This document shows, piece after piece, positions 1 through 8,342 of a DNA stretch of 64,000 nt. Both the position numbers and the translations under genes were made by a program. Under the pieces are notes generated by a model. That model saw nothing but the letters and a program-made list of their open reading frames with translations, made no database searches and was not told the DNA's origin. Within the stretch, counting starts at the first letter, position 1. Each line of letters opens with the position of its first letter. This stretch comes from Bacteroidales bacterium (GTDB lineage: Bacteria; Bacteroidota; Bacteroidia; Bacteroidales; FEN-979), in assembly GCA_017882335.1 (NCBI GenBank), contig JADGPR010000003.1:1-64000 (forward strand), written 5' to 3'.

Positions 1-450
1 CTATCCATCGATTGGCGTAAGCCTTTTTACTTTTTATTCACATTCGCTTGTTAATCAATATAATGAATAGTTTATATCAAATTTTTAAACAGACTCTTAT
101 TCTTCAACAAAAATTTCGACTTAGGGGTGATATAGAAAACGAATAAATTTTTGCTATAATTTCTACACGGTAAACCACTTTTGCTCGTTAAAAACGAGCT
201 GTGACCTGGCACGCGTCACAGACGCGCGCCAACTGGGTTCCGGAATTAAAATTCTAAATTATTTAAAGTCGCATAATATAAAGCACATTCCGAGGCATTA
301 ATTATAGTCGAAAAAGCTTAGACGACTCGATAATAAAAAAACGATATTGGTTTTTTGATATAATAATTACGAAAAATAAATTATTATTTAGTTTGATGTT
401 AATAATTTAATTGTTTTTAATAATTTAGCTCAATATTTAAACAAATTCAT
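1..450. other. AT-rich left-edge non-coding region
   Basis: No convincing reading frame is present before the ATG at 451. The stretch is AT-rich like the island genes that follow, apart from a small G/C-rich block of hairpins near 183-230. It probably holds the promoter of the 451/963 gene pair, but I could not assign a clean TAnnTTTG box. No integrase or attachment repeat was recognised, so the left end of the island probably lies outside the window. Confidence 0.5.
183..230. repeat. Two adjacent G/C-rich hairpins
   Basis: Positions 183-189 are exactly complementary to 193-199, giving a 7-bp stem. Positions 208-217 pair with 221-230 with one mismatch around a 3-base loop. A G/C-rich double hairpin inside an AT-rich region could be a terminator of a gene to the left, a palindromic repeat, or a mobile-element end. 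I cannot tell which from this sequence. Confidence 0.5.
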
Positions 451-954
451 ATGAGATTTCGTGAAATATTTGGCTTCCTTTGGGCTCAAAAAGGCCAATA
501 CCTTTTATGGTTATCAGCAAATCTGGGTGGATTAATTTTAGCTTATGCTGCAGGGGCATGTATTTGGCTTTTCAGATGTACATATGGTTCTATTCTCCCG
601 GGATATGAATTATTTTTAATAACAGGAACAATTAGTCTTACTATATCAGGTGCTACGTATATAAAGAGTAAAAGTGAAATGGAAGTAGGCACATTATCGC
701 CATTGTTGCTTATTTCTTGGTCATCATTGTTAATGTTAACTTTTGGTTTCCTTATATTAATTGGGCTGAAAGAGTTTCAGCGGACGGAACTGTTTATTTG
801 GGTTTTATGTACAATCCTATTTGTACTCATGATAACATGGAGTACAATAATGTGGGTTTTTGAAACCGATCTGAGAAATAGAAATGTCCCGGATGAACCA
901 GCTTTACCGGAGGACCTTGATGTTAATAATCTACCAATAATGAATAATGAATAA
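451..954 (+). CDS. Four-helix membrane protein of the island (unknown function)
   Basis: This 167-aa protein has four hydrophobic segments, at about residues 17-40, 53-71, 85-106 and 112-135, and a short acidic, Asn-rich C-terminal tail. There is no signal peptide beyond the first helix and no enzymatic motif, and I do not recognise the family. It ends 8 bases before the DGQHR protein at 963, so the two are almost certainly co-transcribed. Small multi-helix membrane proteins paired with nucleic-acid-active proteins are common in abortive-infection systems, so a membrane effector or anchor role is possible but is inference. Base composition is AT-rich like the rest of the island and unlike the core genes to the right. 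Confidence 0.8.
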   Translation: MRFREIFGFLWAQKGQYLLWLSANLGGLILAYAAGACIWLFRCTYGSILPGYELFLITGTISLTISGATYIKSKSEMEVGTLSPLLLISWSSLLMLTFGFLILIGLKEFQRTELFIWVLCTILFVLMITWSTIMWVFETDLRNRNVPDEPALPEDLDVNNLPIMNNE

Positions 955-962
955 AATCATAT

Positions 963-2072
963 ATGGAAGAGCAAAATATTGTGAAAATTCCCATTCTAAA
1001 GGTTGAACAAACAGGTTGGAATTTTTATGTCGGGACAATAAATTCCCATGATTTATACCATATTGCGGAAACCGATAGGATTAGATTAGAAAATTTAAAA
1101 GTACCTAAATACTTAGGATTTCAGCGTGCGCTAGTTGAGGAAAGGGTTCGGTCGATAAAAGATTATCTTCTTACCCCGGGAAGCACTTTCCCTAATTCAA
1201 TTATTTTAACACTTGATTCGGAATACATACATAATTGGGAAGAATCGTCAGATCCTTCATTTAGTCTTATCAAGGTTAGAAGAGAAGTCGGTGCAGCAAA
1301 AATTATTGATGGGCAACATAGGTGTGCTGCACTTGAAGCGGCAGATTCTACTTTTGAAGTGATTGTCACAATATTTATAGATCTAGATATTTTTAAATGT
1401 GCTAAAATATTTTCAAAAATTAATAGTACCCAAAAAGCAGTTAATCCATCCATTAGTTATGAATTATTTGGATATTCAAGCGAGCCTAGTCCCCAAAAAA
1501 TTGCTCACGATATTGCTTTGAAATTGAATACGACCGAAGGTTCTCCCTTTTTTAAAAAACTTTTAATGTTGGGTTCACGTGACGGATGGAGTGAAGGTGT
1601 ATTGAGTCAAGCAACATTTTGCAAACAAATAATTAGGTTATATTCTAGAAAGGAAGAGGAGGATGAAAATGTTTTATTAAGAGGAGGAAAGTTGAAAGAA
1701 TATACTGGTTATCCATTGAGACCATATTTTATAAATAATGATGTAAATACAATTCTTTCTTTAATATGGAAATACTTTTACCAAATTGCAGCAACATGGC
1801 CAGATCAATGGAATGATCTGACTAGTACATCTGTGCTTGTCAAAACAACCGGTTTTATTAGTTTTATGGAGGTACTTAAAAAATGGTTGTCAATCAAGAG
1901 TGTTGATGAAATGGCAAGTGATGGTTTTTTTCGACTAGCGTTTATAAAAATAAAAGATAAATATATTGAAACAAATAAACGATTTATTCGGGAGAACTAC
2001 CCATCAGGTCACCAAGGTGTTATAGTTCTCAGAAATTCACTATTATCTGATTTGAATATACCAATCTCCTAG
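963..2072 (+). CDS. DGQHR-domain protein (DndB/DpdB-like fold)
   Basis: This 369-aa protein carries the signature DGQHR at residues 116-120. It is followed about 30 residues later by a conserved-looking block around 149-162 (FSKIN...QKAV), which the large protein at 2099 also has in related form (MQINENQKAV). DGQHR domains occur in DndB of phosphorothioate systems, in Dpd deazaguanine systems and in many uncharacterised island proteins; they are related to the ParB/sulfiredoxin fold. No nuclease motif is visible outside this domain. The gene follows the 4-TM protein by 8 bases and converges tail-to-tail with the minus-strand pair, with only 26 bases between the stops. No dndC, D, E or dpd genes are nearby, so it is not an ordinary Dnd or Dpd locus. 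A regulatory or DNA-binding role is inference. Confidence 0.85.
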   Translation: MEEQNIVKIPILKVEQTGWNFYVGTINSHDLYHIAETDRIRLENLKVPKYLGFQRALVEERVRSIKDYLLTPGSTFPNSIILTLDSEYIHNWEESSDPSFSLIKVRREVGAAKIIDGQHRCAALEAADSTFEVIVTIFIDLDIFKCAKIFSKINSTQKAVNPSISYELFGYSSEPSPQKIAHDIALKLNTTEGSPFFKKLLMLGSRDGWSEGVLSQATFCKQIIRLYSRKEEEDENVLLRGGKLKEYTGYPLRPYFINNDVNTILSLIWKYFYQIAATWPDQWNDLTSTSVLVKTTGFISFMEVLKKWLSIKSVDEMASDGFFRLAFIKIKDKYIETNKRFIRENYPSGHQGVIVLRNSLLSDLNIPIS

Positions 2073-2098
2073 ATTAAATTTGGGAATTTTTAATCCCA

Positions 2099-4408
2099 CT
2101 AATTATCACTTTCAATTAGTCCGTCAATTAACCATTCATGTAATTCGCAAAGGAAGTCATATTCTTCCTCTTTAACACTATAAGTATGAAAATTCTGATT
2201 TCTAATATATTCAAGTTTTTGCATCCATTTTGTTTTTTCTGTTTTTCCACCTCGAATCTTTTCTTCTCCGGGTTTAGTGTATAATGTTTCAAAAAGATCT
2301 TTCCAATTACTACCGTACTCAGCAATCTTGCGATAATCAATAATATTTAAACGATCCCAAGGTTCAACTTCCTCGGATTTATTTTCAATTTCCCGATTTT
2401 TCTGGGCAGCGGAAAGTACAAGTGTGTCTTGGACTTGAGGAGGAATACCCTTTTTAAACCAACCTTCACCATAATTTGAAAATAGTTTTTCCTTAAAATC
2501 CTTTTTAAGGTTCGTTTCTATATCACGAATCATCTTAAAGGATTCTTCATTAAATTTTTTGGCTTCATCTTTCCAGTATTTCTCAAAACCTTCGGGATTA
2601 AATTCAGGTCGTGCAAGATTTATGGCCCGCTGCAAGATCCTCCAATACCGGGCTTTTAGTCCTGAACCATAGCTTTTCTTTAATTCCAACTTTTGGTCAG
2701 ATGTTAACTCTTTTATGTAGACTATCATTGGATCTAAATAGTACTTAACTTCGATCAATAATTTGTCGGTTGAATCAGCTTTAGGATTAATGCCTTTGGT
2801 TTTGATAACGTGATCAATTATGTCACTAAAAACCCGAATAAAGCTTTCAATAGCTGCGTTAATTGTTACAATACCGTCCCCGTCTTCTCCTTTTTTCCAT
2901 TCTTCAAGTAAAGCTTCTTTGATATATTTAAAATTCTCAATCAAAAAAGGCATTAATAAACCAAAAGTGTCATCATTGTTTCCTTTGTAGAAACTTCCAT
3001 CAACTTTTATTGAATTCTTTGAAAATTGTCCAAAAAAATTACTTCGATCCAAGCCAAGTTTTATGGTTTCTGATGTTATACATCGTTTAGAATCTTTTCC
3101 GTCTTCTCCTAGTATTATTCTTCCAAATAACGGAGATTCAGGATTTTCCCCTAAATTTTTAGCGACTAATAATTTTAGCGCCAGAATTCTTTCTTTTAAA
3201 TCATCCGAAAAATATAATAAGTCTGCATTTAAATCATTCTTCAAATTTTTTGAAACAGCTTTTTGATTTTCATTAATTTGCATAAACAATTTTACTTGGT
3301 CTTTTCGTTTTAAATTGACAAAAGCAACAACTGGTATAGAATTCTTATACTTATATTCAGAATTTGCATACCCATAAAGCCGGTGTTGACCATCGATTAT
3401 AAATGCTGAACTATAGCATTTGGGAAAATGGAGTATCCCAATTTTAGATAAAGCAGTTTCAACTTGTGGAGATGCCAAGTCAAATCGTAAATTTCTCTCA
3501 GTATTAATATTAATAACAATAGAGTTTGGAAAGAAACCTTTGCTTTCAACGAATTGCTGAATGGAAGTCAGCCGAGATTTTTTTATAAGTCTTTGGTATG
3601 TTGGAGAAAGCTTCTCATTTGCCTGATTCCTATGCAAGATGTATCCAATCTTTAATAATTTTTCTGGTTCAATTGAAAAAGAATAATAAACATGACCTCC
3701 CATTTTTCCTTGAATAGCGGGTATTACATTGTCTAATTCGGGTATAGATTTCCCAGCATATAATTGTCCTAAGAATTGATATCTTGCAGCAATGCCTAAA
3801 TGTTTAGTTAGTCCTTGATAATATGAAATAGTCGCCTCATTATAATGGACAATATCAAAGTTTTTTAAACGATCTTTATCCGGATCTGATAAGAAATAGT
3901 TACGAGTAGCTAAAATAAATCTTACTTTAGGTTTACTTTCAGGATACAGTTTTTTAAGCGCTTTAAGAATTCCTTCTTTCTTTCCACCAATAGCTTCAAT
4001 AGTTTCTTTAAAATTACCTTTTTTAATTTCACTTTCAGAAGCCTTGCACTCGATTATTAAAATTGTTTCTTTATCAGAAGCAAAAACATCTATTTGTTGA
4101 GTTAGGGTGAGATCATCGGAATAGGGCAGTCGAAATCTTCTATCCTTATTTAAAGTGGAAAATCCCAGATTAGCTATGACTGACCATACTTCATCTTCAA
4201 AAGCAATGTCGAATGGTTTGAGTTTTCGCATCCTGGTAGTTTGTTTGAATTTTTTTTCAAGGACCCATCCATCTGATTCGTATTTCTCTAGTAATTCAGA
4301 AGGGATACTTTCATATATGAAAGCCTTTTGTCTCTTTTTAATTTCACTTCTTAAACTTTTATCAGTAACAAGTGAATTAAAAAACTTTTCCCGCAGATTT
4401 TCTGACAT
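2099..4408 (-). CDS. PD-(D/E)XK + DGQHR + HEPN-like multidomain protein
   Basis: This 769-aa protein shows three recognisable parts. Around residues 66-170 lies a restriction-endonuclease-like module with FEDEVW (69-75), an Asp at 107 in a QQIDVF strand, and IIECKA with E120 and K122, the layout of a PD-(D/E)XK nuclease. DGQHR is at 339-343, followed by a QINENQKAV block. Near the C terminus, RNQNFH (736-741) fits the R-x4-H catalytic motif of HEPN ribonucleases, within a helical region that resembles Swt1-type HEPN domains in pattern. The start codon lies 6 bases from the stop of the adenine methylase, so the two form an operon. The pairing suggests a restriction- or defence-type effector whose self-protection may come from methylation; that is inference. 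The nuclease and DGQHR calls are firm; the HEPN call rests on a short motif. Confidence 0.85.
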   Translation of the reverse strand: MSENLREKFFNSLVTDKSLRSEIKKRQKAFIYESIPSELLEKYESDGWVLEKKFKQTTRMRKLKPFDIAFEDEVWSVIANLGFSTLNKDRRFRLPYSDDLTLTQQIDVFASDKETILIIECKASESEIKKGNFKETIEAIGGKKEGILKALKKLYPESKPKVRFILATRNYFLSDPDKDRLKNFDIVHYNEATISYYQGLTKHLGIAARYQFLGQLYAGKSIPELDNVIPAIQGKMGGHVYYSFSIEPEKLLKIGYILHRNQANEKLSPTYQRLIKKSRLTSIQQFVESKGFFPNSIVININTERNLRFDLASPQVETALSKIGILHFPKCYSSAFIIDGQHRLYGYANSEYKYKNSIPVVAFVNLKRKDQVKLFMQINENQKAVSKNLKNDLNADLLYFSDDLKERILALKLLVAKNLGENPESPLFGRIILGEDGKDSKRCITSETIKLGLDRSNFFGQFSKNSIKVDGSFYKGNNDDTFGLLMPFLIENFKYIKEALLEEWKKGEDGDGIVTINAAIESFIRVFSDIIDHVIKTKGINPKADSTDKLLIEVKYYLDPMIVYIKELTSDQKLELKKSYGSGLKARYWRILQRAINLARPEFNPEGFEKYWKDEAKKFNEESFKMIRDIETNLKKDFKEKLFSNYGEGWFKKGIPPQVQDTLVLSAAQKNREIENKSEEVEPWDRLNIIDYRKIAEYGSNWKDLFETLYTKPGEEKIRGGKTEKTKWMQKLEYIRNQNFHTYSVKEEEYDFLCELHEWLIDGLIESDN

Positions 4409-4414
4409 AATAGA

Positions 4415-5284
4415 CTATTGAAGGCAATTTGTAAAAATGTATTCAATCGTTCTGCCCCGGTAGGAATTTTTTCCTCCTATTAGGCTTGCTCTGGGTAGCT
4501 CAATACGTTTGTCCCCTTTTTCAAAAATCTCTATAATTTTTGGGTGGCTTGCATTGGTTACAATATAAAATGCATCATGAGATCTAATATGATCTATTAA
4601 TTTGCTCAGTCGGTATTGATCTTCAAGGGAAAATAATTTCTGATTATACTTTATAAAACCGTTCATATTATGAGTAACTGTATATGGAGGATCTAAGAAA
4701 ACTAAATCTCGATTCTTAATATTCTTTTTTATATTGTCAAAATCAGAAGAAAATAATGTGGCATTTTGTAACTTGTTGCTGACAAGTCTTAAATTTTCTT
4801 CGTCCAAGAAACCCTTTGTACGATAACCAAACGGTACATTATATTGGCCTTTCTGATTAACGCGATAGATGCCATTAAATGAGGTCTGATTTAAAAAAAT
4901 AAACCGGGCAGCCCCCTCAATAGGTGAAACGCAATCAGATCCTCTGACTTTATAATAGAAGCGCTCATTATTTTTAAAACCTTTCAAAACCTTGATTACA
5001 CCTTCAATATTCGATTTTAAAACTTGATAAGTGGTGATTAAATCCGCATTACTGTCCGAAAGAAACGCTTTGTTTAAATTATTCAAAGAAAAAAATATTG
5101 CACCTCCTCCAAGAAACGGCTCATGGTATTTTTTAAAACCATTTTCAGGTAAAAAAAGATGTAGATGCTTAACTAGCCATGTTTTCCCACCGGCCCATCG
5201 TAAAAAGGGTTTAACAGTTTGTGAAGTAATAGAATGTTTGCAAGGAATTTGAACAGAAGGAGTATTAAATTGCACAATATTCAT
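4415..5284 (-). CDS. Dam-type DNA adenine-N6 methyltransferase
   Basis: This 289-aa D12-class (alpha) methyltransferase transfers a methyl group from SAM to adenine N6. It has FLRWAGGK near residue 27 (SAM-binding motif), PFLGGG near 56 (motif I) and DPPY near 198 (catalytic motif IV), and length and motif order fit the Dam/M.DpnII family. An upstream TTG at 5308 is in frame, but it lies inside the -7 box TAAATTTG at 5306-5313, so the ATG at 5284 is preferred. It is the first gene of an operon with the PD-(D/E)XK/DGQHR protein. The recognition site cannot be read from sequence, though the family often methylates GATC or related sites. A solitary regulatory methylase is the alternative to a role as the modification half of a restriction system. 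Confidence 0.93.
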   Translation of the reverse strand: MNIVQFNTPSVQIPCKHSITSQTVKPFLRWAGGKTWLVKHLHLFLPENGFKKYHEPFLGGGAIFFSLNNLNKAFLSDSNADLITTYQVLKSNIEGVIKVLKGFKNNERFYYKVRGSDCVSPIEGAARFIFLNQTSFNGIYRVNQKGQYNVPFGYRTKGFLDEENLRLVSNKLQNATLFSSDFDNIKKNIKNRDLVFLDPPYTVTHNMNGFIKYNQKLFSLEDQYRLSKLIDHIRSHDAFYIVTNASHPKIIEIFEKGDKRIELPRASLIGGKNSYRGRTIEYIFTNCLQ

Positions 5285-5305
5285 GAAAATTCGTTCTTTG
5301 GCATC

Positions 5306-5313
5306 CAAATTTA
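5306..5313 (-). promoter_or_regulatory. -7 box of the methylase operon
   Basis: On the minus strand this reads TAAATTTG, matching the Bacteroidota TAnnTTTG element. Transcription would start about 5-8 bases downstream, leaving a leader of roughly 15 bases before the ATG at 5284. A TTG triplet lies about 15 bases upstream where a weak -33 element could sit. Confidence 0.5.
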
Positions 5314-5524
5314 TAAAAAAATCATTTACAATTTTGTAAGATAGTTAAGTTTTAAACATCAGGATACTAAAATTATTCCAAATTTAGTCTGATGGGTTCT
5401 AAAATACGGATAATAAGAACATTCAATTGTACTATCTGTAAACGTGGTGAGGAAGTTCTTAGCATTAGGTAAGGAAGATATTCCTCGTGACAACGGATAA
5501 TTTTCAATCATCAAAACACCATTA

Positions 5525-5626
5525 TTTCGTCGATATTAAACCCTTTCAGGGCTTAGCTTATTATTCCTTGCCTGGCCACCGGTTTCACCGGAGGTTATTT
5601 AAATTAAAGCCCTTCGGGCTTTTCCG
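5525..5626. repeat. Palindromic repeat remnants
   Basis: Three short palindromes lie here: a CCCTTTCAGGG-type element near 5540, an ACCGG...CCGGAGG stem near 5578, and AAAGCCCTTCGGGCTTT at 5609-5625. They look like pieces of the REP-type palindromes scattered through Bacteroidota intergenic DNA. No transposase of the IS200/RAYT type is nearby. Confidence 0.5.
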
Positions 5627-5670
5627 TTTTACGAGACAATATTGTTCACTCTTCACCTCTCACCCTTCAC

Positions 5671-5708
5671 AAAAAACCTCATTTCTGAACAAGAAATGAG
5701 GTTTTTTT
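5671..5708. terminator. Bidirectional terminator of tRNA-Arg
   Basis: A long A/T-flanked hairpin lies here: the arm AAACCTCATTTCT pairs perfectly with AGAAATGAGGTTT around a short loop, with A and T runs on both sides. It sits just past the 3' end of the minus-strand tRNA and would stop its transcript. Confidence 0.75.
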
Positions 5709-5710
5709 CG

Positions 5711-5782
5711 TAGCCCCGGCAGGAATCGAACCTGCATTTAAAGTTTAGGAAACTTCCGTTCTATCCATTGAACTACAGGGCC
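5711..5782 (-). tRNA. tRNA-Arg (anticodon CCU)
   Basis: The reverse complement folds as a 72-base cloverleaf. The acceptor stem is closed by G-U at position 1. The D arm is GTTC/GAAC, and the anticodon stem is GAAGT/ACTTT with loop TTCCTAA. The T arm is GCAGG/CCTGC with loop TTCGATT, and the discriminator is A. The anticodon CCT (complement at 5747-5749) reads AGG (Arg). CCA is not encoded. Its 3' end faces the AT-rich island. Confidence 0.93.
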
Positions 5783-5870
5783 GGATTTAATTGACAATTG
5801 AAAATTGATAATTTTTTCTACTACAATTCTCTGTTCCTCGATCCTCCATTCTCCATCCTCTATCTTCACT

Positions 5871-5999
5871 CGGCAGTCGGCAGTCTGCAGTCAGCAGTCA
5901 GCAGTCAGCAGTCAGCAGTCAGCAGTCAGCAGTCAGCAGTCAGCAATCAGCAATCAGCAATCAGCAATCAGCAATCAGCAATCAGCAATCAGCAATCGG
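5871..5999. repeat. 7-bp tandem repeat array (AGCAGTC / AGCAATC)
   Basis: About 18 consecutive copies of a 7-base unit are present. The first part uses the word AGCAGTC, then the array switches cleanly to AGCAATC. Because 7 is not a multiple of 3, all three frames stay open and give Ser/Gln-rich pseudo-proteins, which I reject as genes. It is not a CRISPR: there are no spacers. Confidence 0.9.
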
Positions 6000-6029
6000 A
6001 ATCGGGGTGCAAAGATAGAGAAAATCTGA

Positions 6030-6175
6030 GATCAGGCATTGGGTATTAGGTGTTGGGTTCTAGGTACTGGACACTGGGTTCTGGTTTTTTTGCTATTTTA
6101 CAATTTTGCGATATAGCCATTTTACTATCTAGCGATTTTGCCATTTACTGCTCACTCTTCACCCTTCACCCTTCA
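6030..6175. repeat. Degenerate short-word repeats downstream of metG
   Basis: One block repeats variants of TTAGGTGTTGGGTTCT, one repeats ATTTTGCGATAT/ATTTTGCCATTT-like words, and one repeats TTCACCC. They fill the gap up to the metG stop codon. No gene or clear terminator is visible inside. Confidence 0.7.
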
Positions 6176-8248
6176 CTATTTAACGGTACTTCCGTTCTCA
6201 GCCTCCGGAACGGTCGAGACAAAGAACAACATCCCACCCGCGTCCTCCGCCATCAGGATCATTCCCTGGGATTCGATCCCCTTTAATTTCCGGGATTCAA
6301 GATTGGCAAGGATACAGATCTTGCGGCCGATGACCTGCGAAGGTTCAAAATGTTCGGCAATACCCGCAACCAGCGTTCGCTGGTCAAGGCCGGTATCCAC
6401 CTTCAACTTCATCAGTTTCGTGGTTTTCGGGATCTTCTCAGCTTCAAGGATAGTTGCCACACGGATATCCATTTTGGAGAAATCTTCGTAGGTGATTTCC
6501 GGCTTTGCAGGTTTCAATGGGAGAGAGGCAGCGGCTTCTGCAACTGCCGACTCATTGTTCTTTTTTGTGTCGAGCAAACGCTGCACCTGGGCTTCGATCT
6601 GTGCGTCGTCGATCTTTTCGAAAACATAATCGGCCGGGTTTAGCGGATTCCCGGCGACAAGCCATTCGAGCCGTGTTGCTTTGTCCCATGTTATGGCCGG
6701 CAGGTTAAGCATCTTTCGGATCTTTTCAGATGAAAACGGAAGGAAGGGTTCTCCCACGATAGATAGCTGTGCGCAGATCTGCAGGGAAATATTCAGTATT
6801 GTACCGGTACGCCCGGGATCGGCAGGGAAAGTTTTCCAGGGCTCATTTTCGGTAAGGTACTTATTCCCGAGCCGGGCAAGGTTCATAAATTCAGCCAATG
6901 ACTCCCGGAAACGGAAATTCCGCAGGCTGCCTGCAATCCTGTCCGGAAATTTTTTCATTGCATCCAGGGTTTCCTTGTCGCTAATTTGCAATGCTCCTTT
7001 TTCTGGTACGATCCCGTTAAAGAATTTATGAGTCAGCACCATGGTGCGGTTTACAAAGTTTCCCAGGATAGCAACGAGTTCATTGTTGTTCCTGGACTGG
7101 AAGTCCTTCCAGGTAAAATCATTGTCTTTAGCCTCAGGGGCATTGGAGGTAAGGACATACCGCAATACATCCTGCTTCCCCGGAAAATCCACCAGATATT
7201 CATGAAGCCAGACGGCCCAGTTGCGGGAAGTGGAGATCTTATCTCCTTCCAGGTTCAGGAACTCAAAAGCCGGGACATTGTCGGGCAGGATAAAGGTGCC
7301 TTCCGCCCTGAGCATGGCCGGGAAGATGATGCAATGAAATACGATGTTATCTTTCCCTATAAAATGGATCAAACGGGTTTGGGGGTCCTTCCAGTATTTT
7401 TCCCAGTGGGGAGTAAGTTCTTTTGTGGCAGAAATGTACCCGATTGGTGCATCAAACCAAACATACAACACTTTCCCATCGGCTCCTTCCACCGGAACTT
7501 TCACGCCCCAGTTCAGGTCGCGAGTCACAGCACGCGGCTGCAACCCCTGGTCGAGCCAGGATTTACATTGGCCATAAACATTGGTCTTCCAGTCGTCTTT
7601 ATGGCCTTCCAGGATCCATTCTTTCAGCCAGGGCTCGTACTCGTCAAGCGGGAGAAACCAGTGCCTGGTATCTTTCAGGATGGGAGAATTTCCGCTTAGT
7701 ACCGAAACAGGGTTGATCAGGTCGGTGGCATTTAGCGAGGTGCCGCATTTTTCACATTGATCACCGTAGGCTTTTTCATAGTTGCAGTGAGGGCAAGTCC
7801 CGGTGATGTAACGATCGGCCAGGAACTGACCTCTTTCCTCATCATAATATTGCTGGCTGACTTTTTCAATGAATTGCCCGGCATCATACATCTTACGGAA
7901 AAATTCTGATGCGGTTTCGTGGTGGATCTTATTTGAGGTTCTGGAATAAATATCGAATGAAATTCCGAATTCTTCAAAAGATTTCTTGATAATGGTATGG
8001 TAACGGTCGACGATTTCCTGCGGGGTAACGCCTTCCTGCAATGCCTTGATGGTAATGGGAACACCATGTTCATCCGAGCCGCCGATGAAGATGACATCTT
8101 CTTTGTTCATCCGCAGAAAACGCACATAGATATCGGCGGGAATGTAAACGCCTGCCAGGTGGCCTATATGGAGAGGACCATTGGCATAGGGGAGCGCAGA
8201 AGTGACTAGCGACCGTTTAAATTTTTTTTCGTTTGACAGGTGTTCCAT
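6176..8248 (-). CDS. metG: Methionyl-tRNA synthetase with C-terminal tRNA-binding domain
   Basis: This 690-aa cytoplasmic enzyme charges tRNA-Met with methionine. The class I HIGH motif is at residues 27-30. The zinc-knuckle cysteines CPHC...CEKC lie near 150-168. The KMSKS loop appears as KISTS near 338. The last ~105 residues form the EMAP-II/Trbp111 OB-fold tRNA-binding domain found in long dimeric MetRS. Length is normal for this form. The start follows a TATCTTTG promoter box at 8268-8275, and the gene appears monocistronic. A long antisense frame across it is a codon-bias shadow. Confidence 0.98.
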   Translation of the reverse strand: MEHLSNEKKFKRSLVTSALPYANGPLHIGHLAGVYIPADIYVRFLRMNKEDVIFIGGSDEHGVPITIKALQEGVTPQEIVDRYHTIIKKSFEEFGISFDIYSRTSNKIHHETASEFFRKMYDAGQFIEKVSQQYYDEERGQFLADRYITGTCPHCNYEKAYGDQCEKCGTSLNATDLINPVSVLSGNSPILKDTRHWFLPLDEYEPWLKEWILEGHKDDWKTNVYGQCKSWLDQGLQPRAVTRDLNWGVKVPVEGADGKVLYVWFDAPIGYISATKELTPHWEKYWKDPQTRLIHFIGKDNIVFHCIIFPAMLRAEGTFILPDNVPAFEFLNLEGDKISTSRNWAVWLHEYLVDFPGKQDVLRYVLTSNAPEAKDNDFTWKDFQSRNNNELVAILGNFVNRTMVLTHKFFNGIVPEKGALQISDKETLDAMKKFPDRIAGSLRNFRFRESLAEFMNLARLGNKYLTENEPWKTFPADPGRTGTILNISLQICAQLSIVGEPFLPFSSEKIRKMLNLPAITWDKATRLEWLVAGNPLNPADYVFEKIDDAQIEAQVQRLLDTKKNNESAVAEAAASLPLKPAKPEITYEDFSKMDIRVATILEAEKIPKTTKLMKLKVDTGLDQRTLVAGIAEHFEPSQVIGRKICILANLESRKLKGIESQGMILMAEDAGGMLFFVSTVPEAENGSTVK

Positions 8249-8267
8249 ATAAATTTGTAATTTTAGG

Positions 8268-8275
8268 CAAAGATA
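8268..8275 (-). promoter_or_regulatory. -7 box of metG
   Basis: TATCTTTG on the minus strand, about 20 bases before the metG ATG, matches the Bacteroidota TAnnTTTG element. No clear -33 TTTG is visible, because the upstream side is repeat DNA. Confidence 0.5.
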
Positions 8276-8279
8276 GGAA

Positions 8280-8338
8280 ATCGTAACGCGTAACGCGTGA
8301 CACGTGACAAAAAAGCGAACAGCGAATAGCGAAAATTA
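8280..8338. repeat. Degenerate word repeats between metG and ldcA
   Basis: Two word families occur here: CGTAACGCG/CGTGACACG variants and AGCGAACAGCGAATAGCGAAAA. They fill the whole divergent intergenic gap. The same CGTNACGCG words recur at 10500-10546 and 56046-56072. Confidence 0.65.
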
Positions 8339-8342
8339 AATA

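Noticed and set aside
183-230. Retron or other ncRNA-based defence element
   Set aside because: Hairpins only; no reverse transcriptase or partner gene nearby.
963-5308. Dnd phosphorothioation or Dpd deazaguanine system
   Set aside because: Only the DGQHR feature is shared; dndC/D/E and dpdA and other required genes are absent from the window.
5392-5472. 26-codon frame with a CxxC (starts MGSKIRIIRTFNCTICKRG)
   Set aside because: Too short, no ribosome site, no recognised family; it could be a remnant of an older island gene but cannot be supported.
5871-5999. CRISPR array
   Set aside because: The units are contiguous 7-mers with no spacers, and no cas gene is present.
5798-6049. Overlapping frames encoding Ser/Gln-rich repeats
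   Set aside because: They translate a 7-bp tandem repeat whose unit keeps all frames open; there is no start context or family.
6986-7699. 237-aa frame antisense to metG
   Set aside because: Lies fully inside metG; caused by codon bias, and the protein has no recognisable features.
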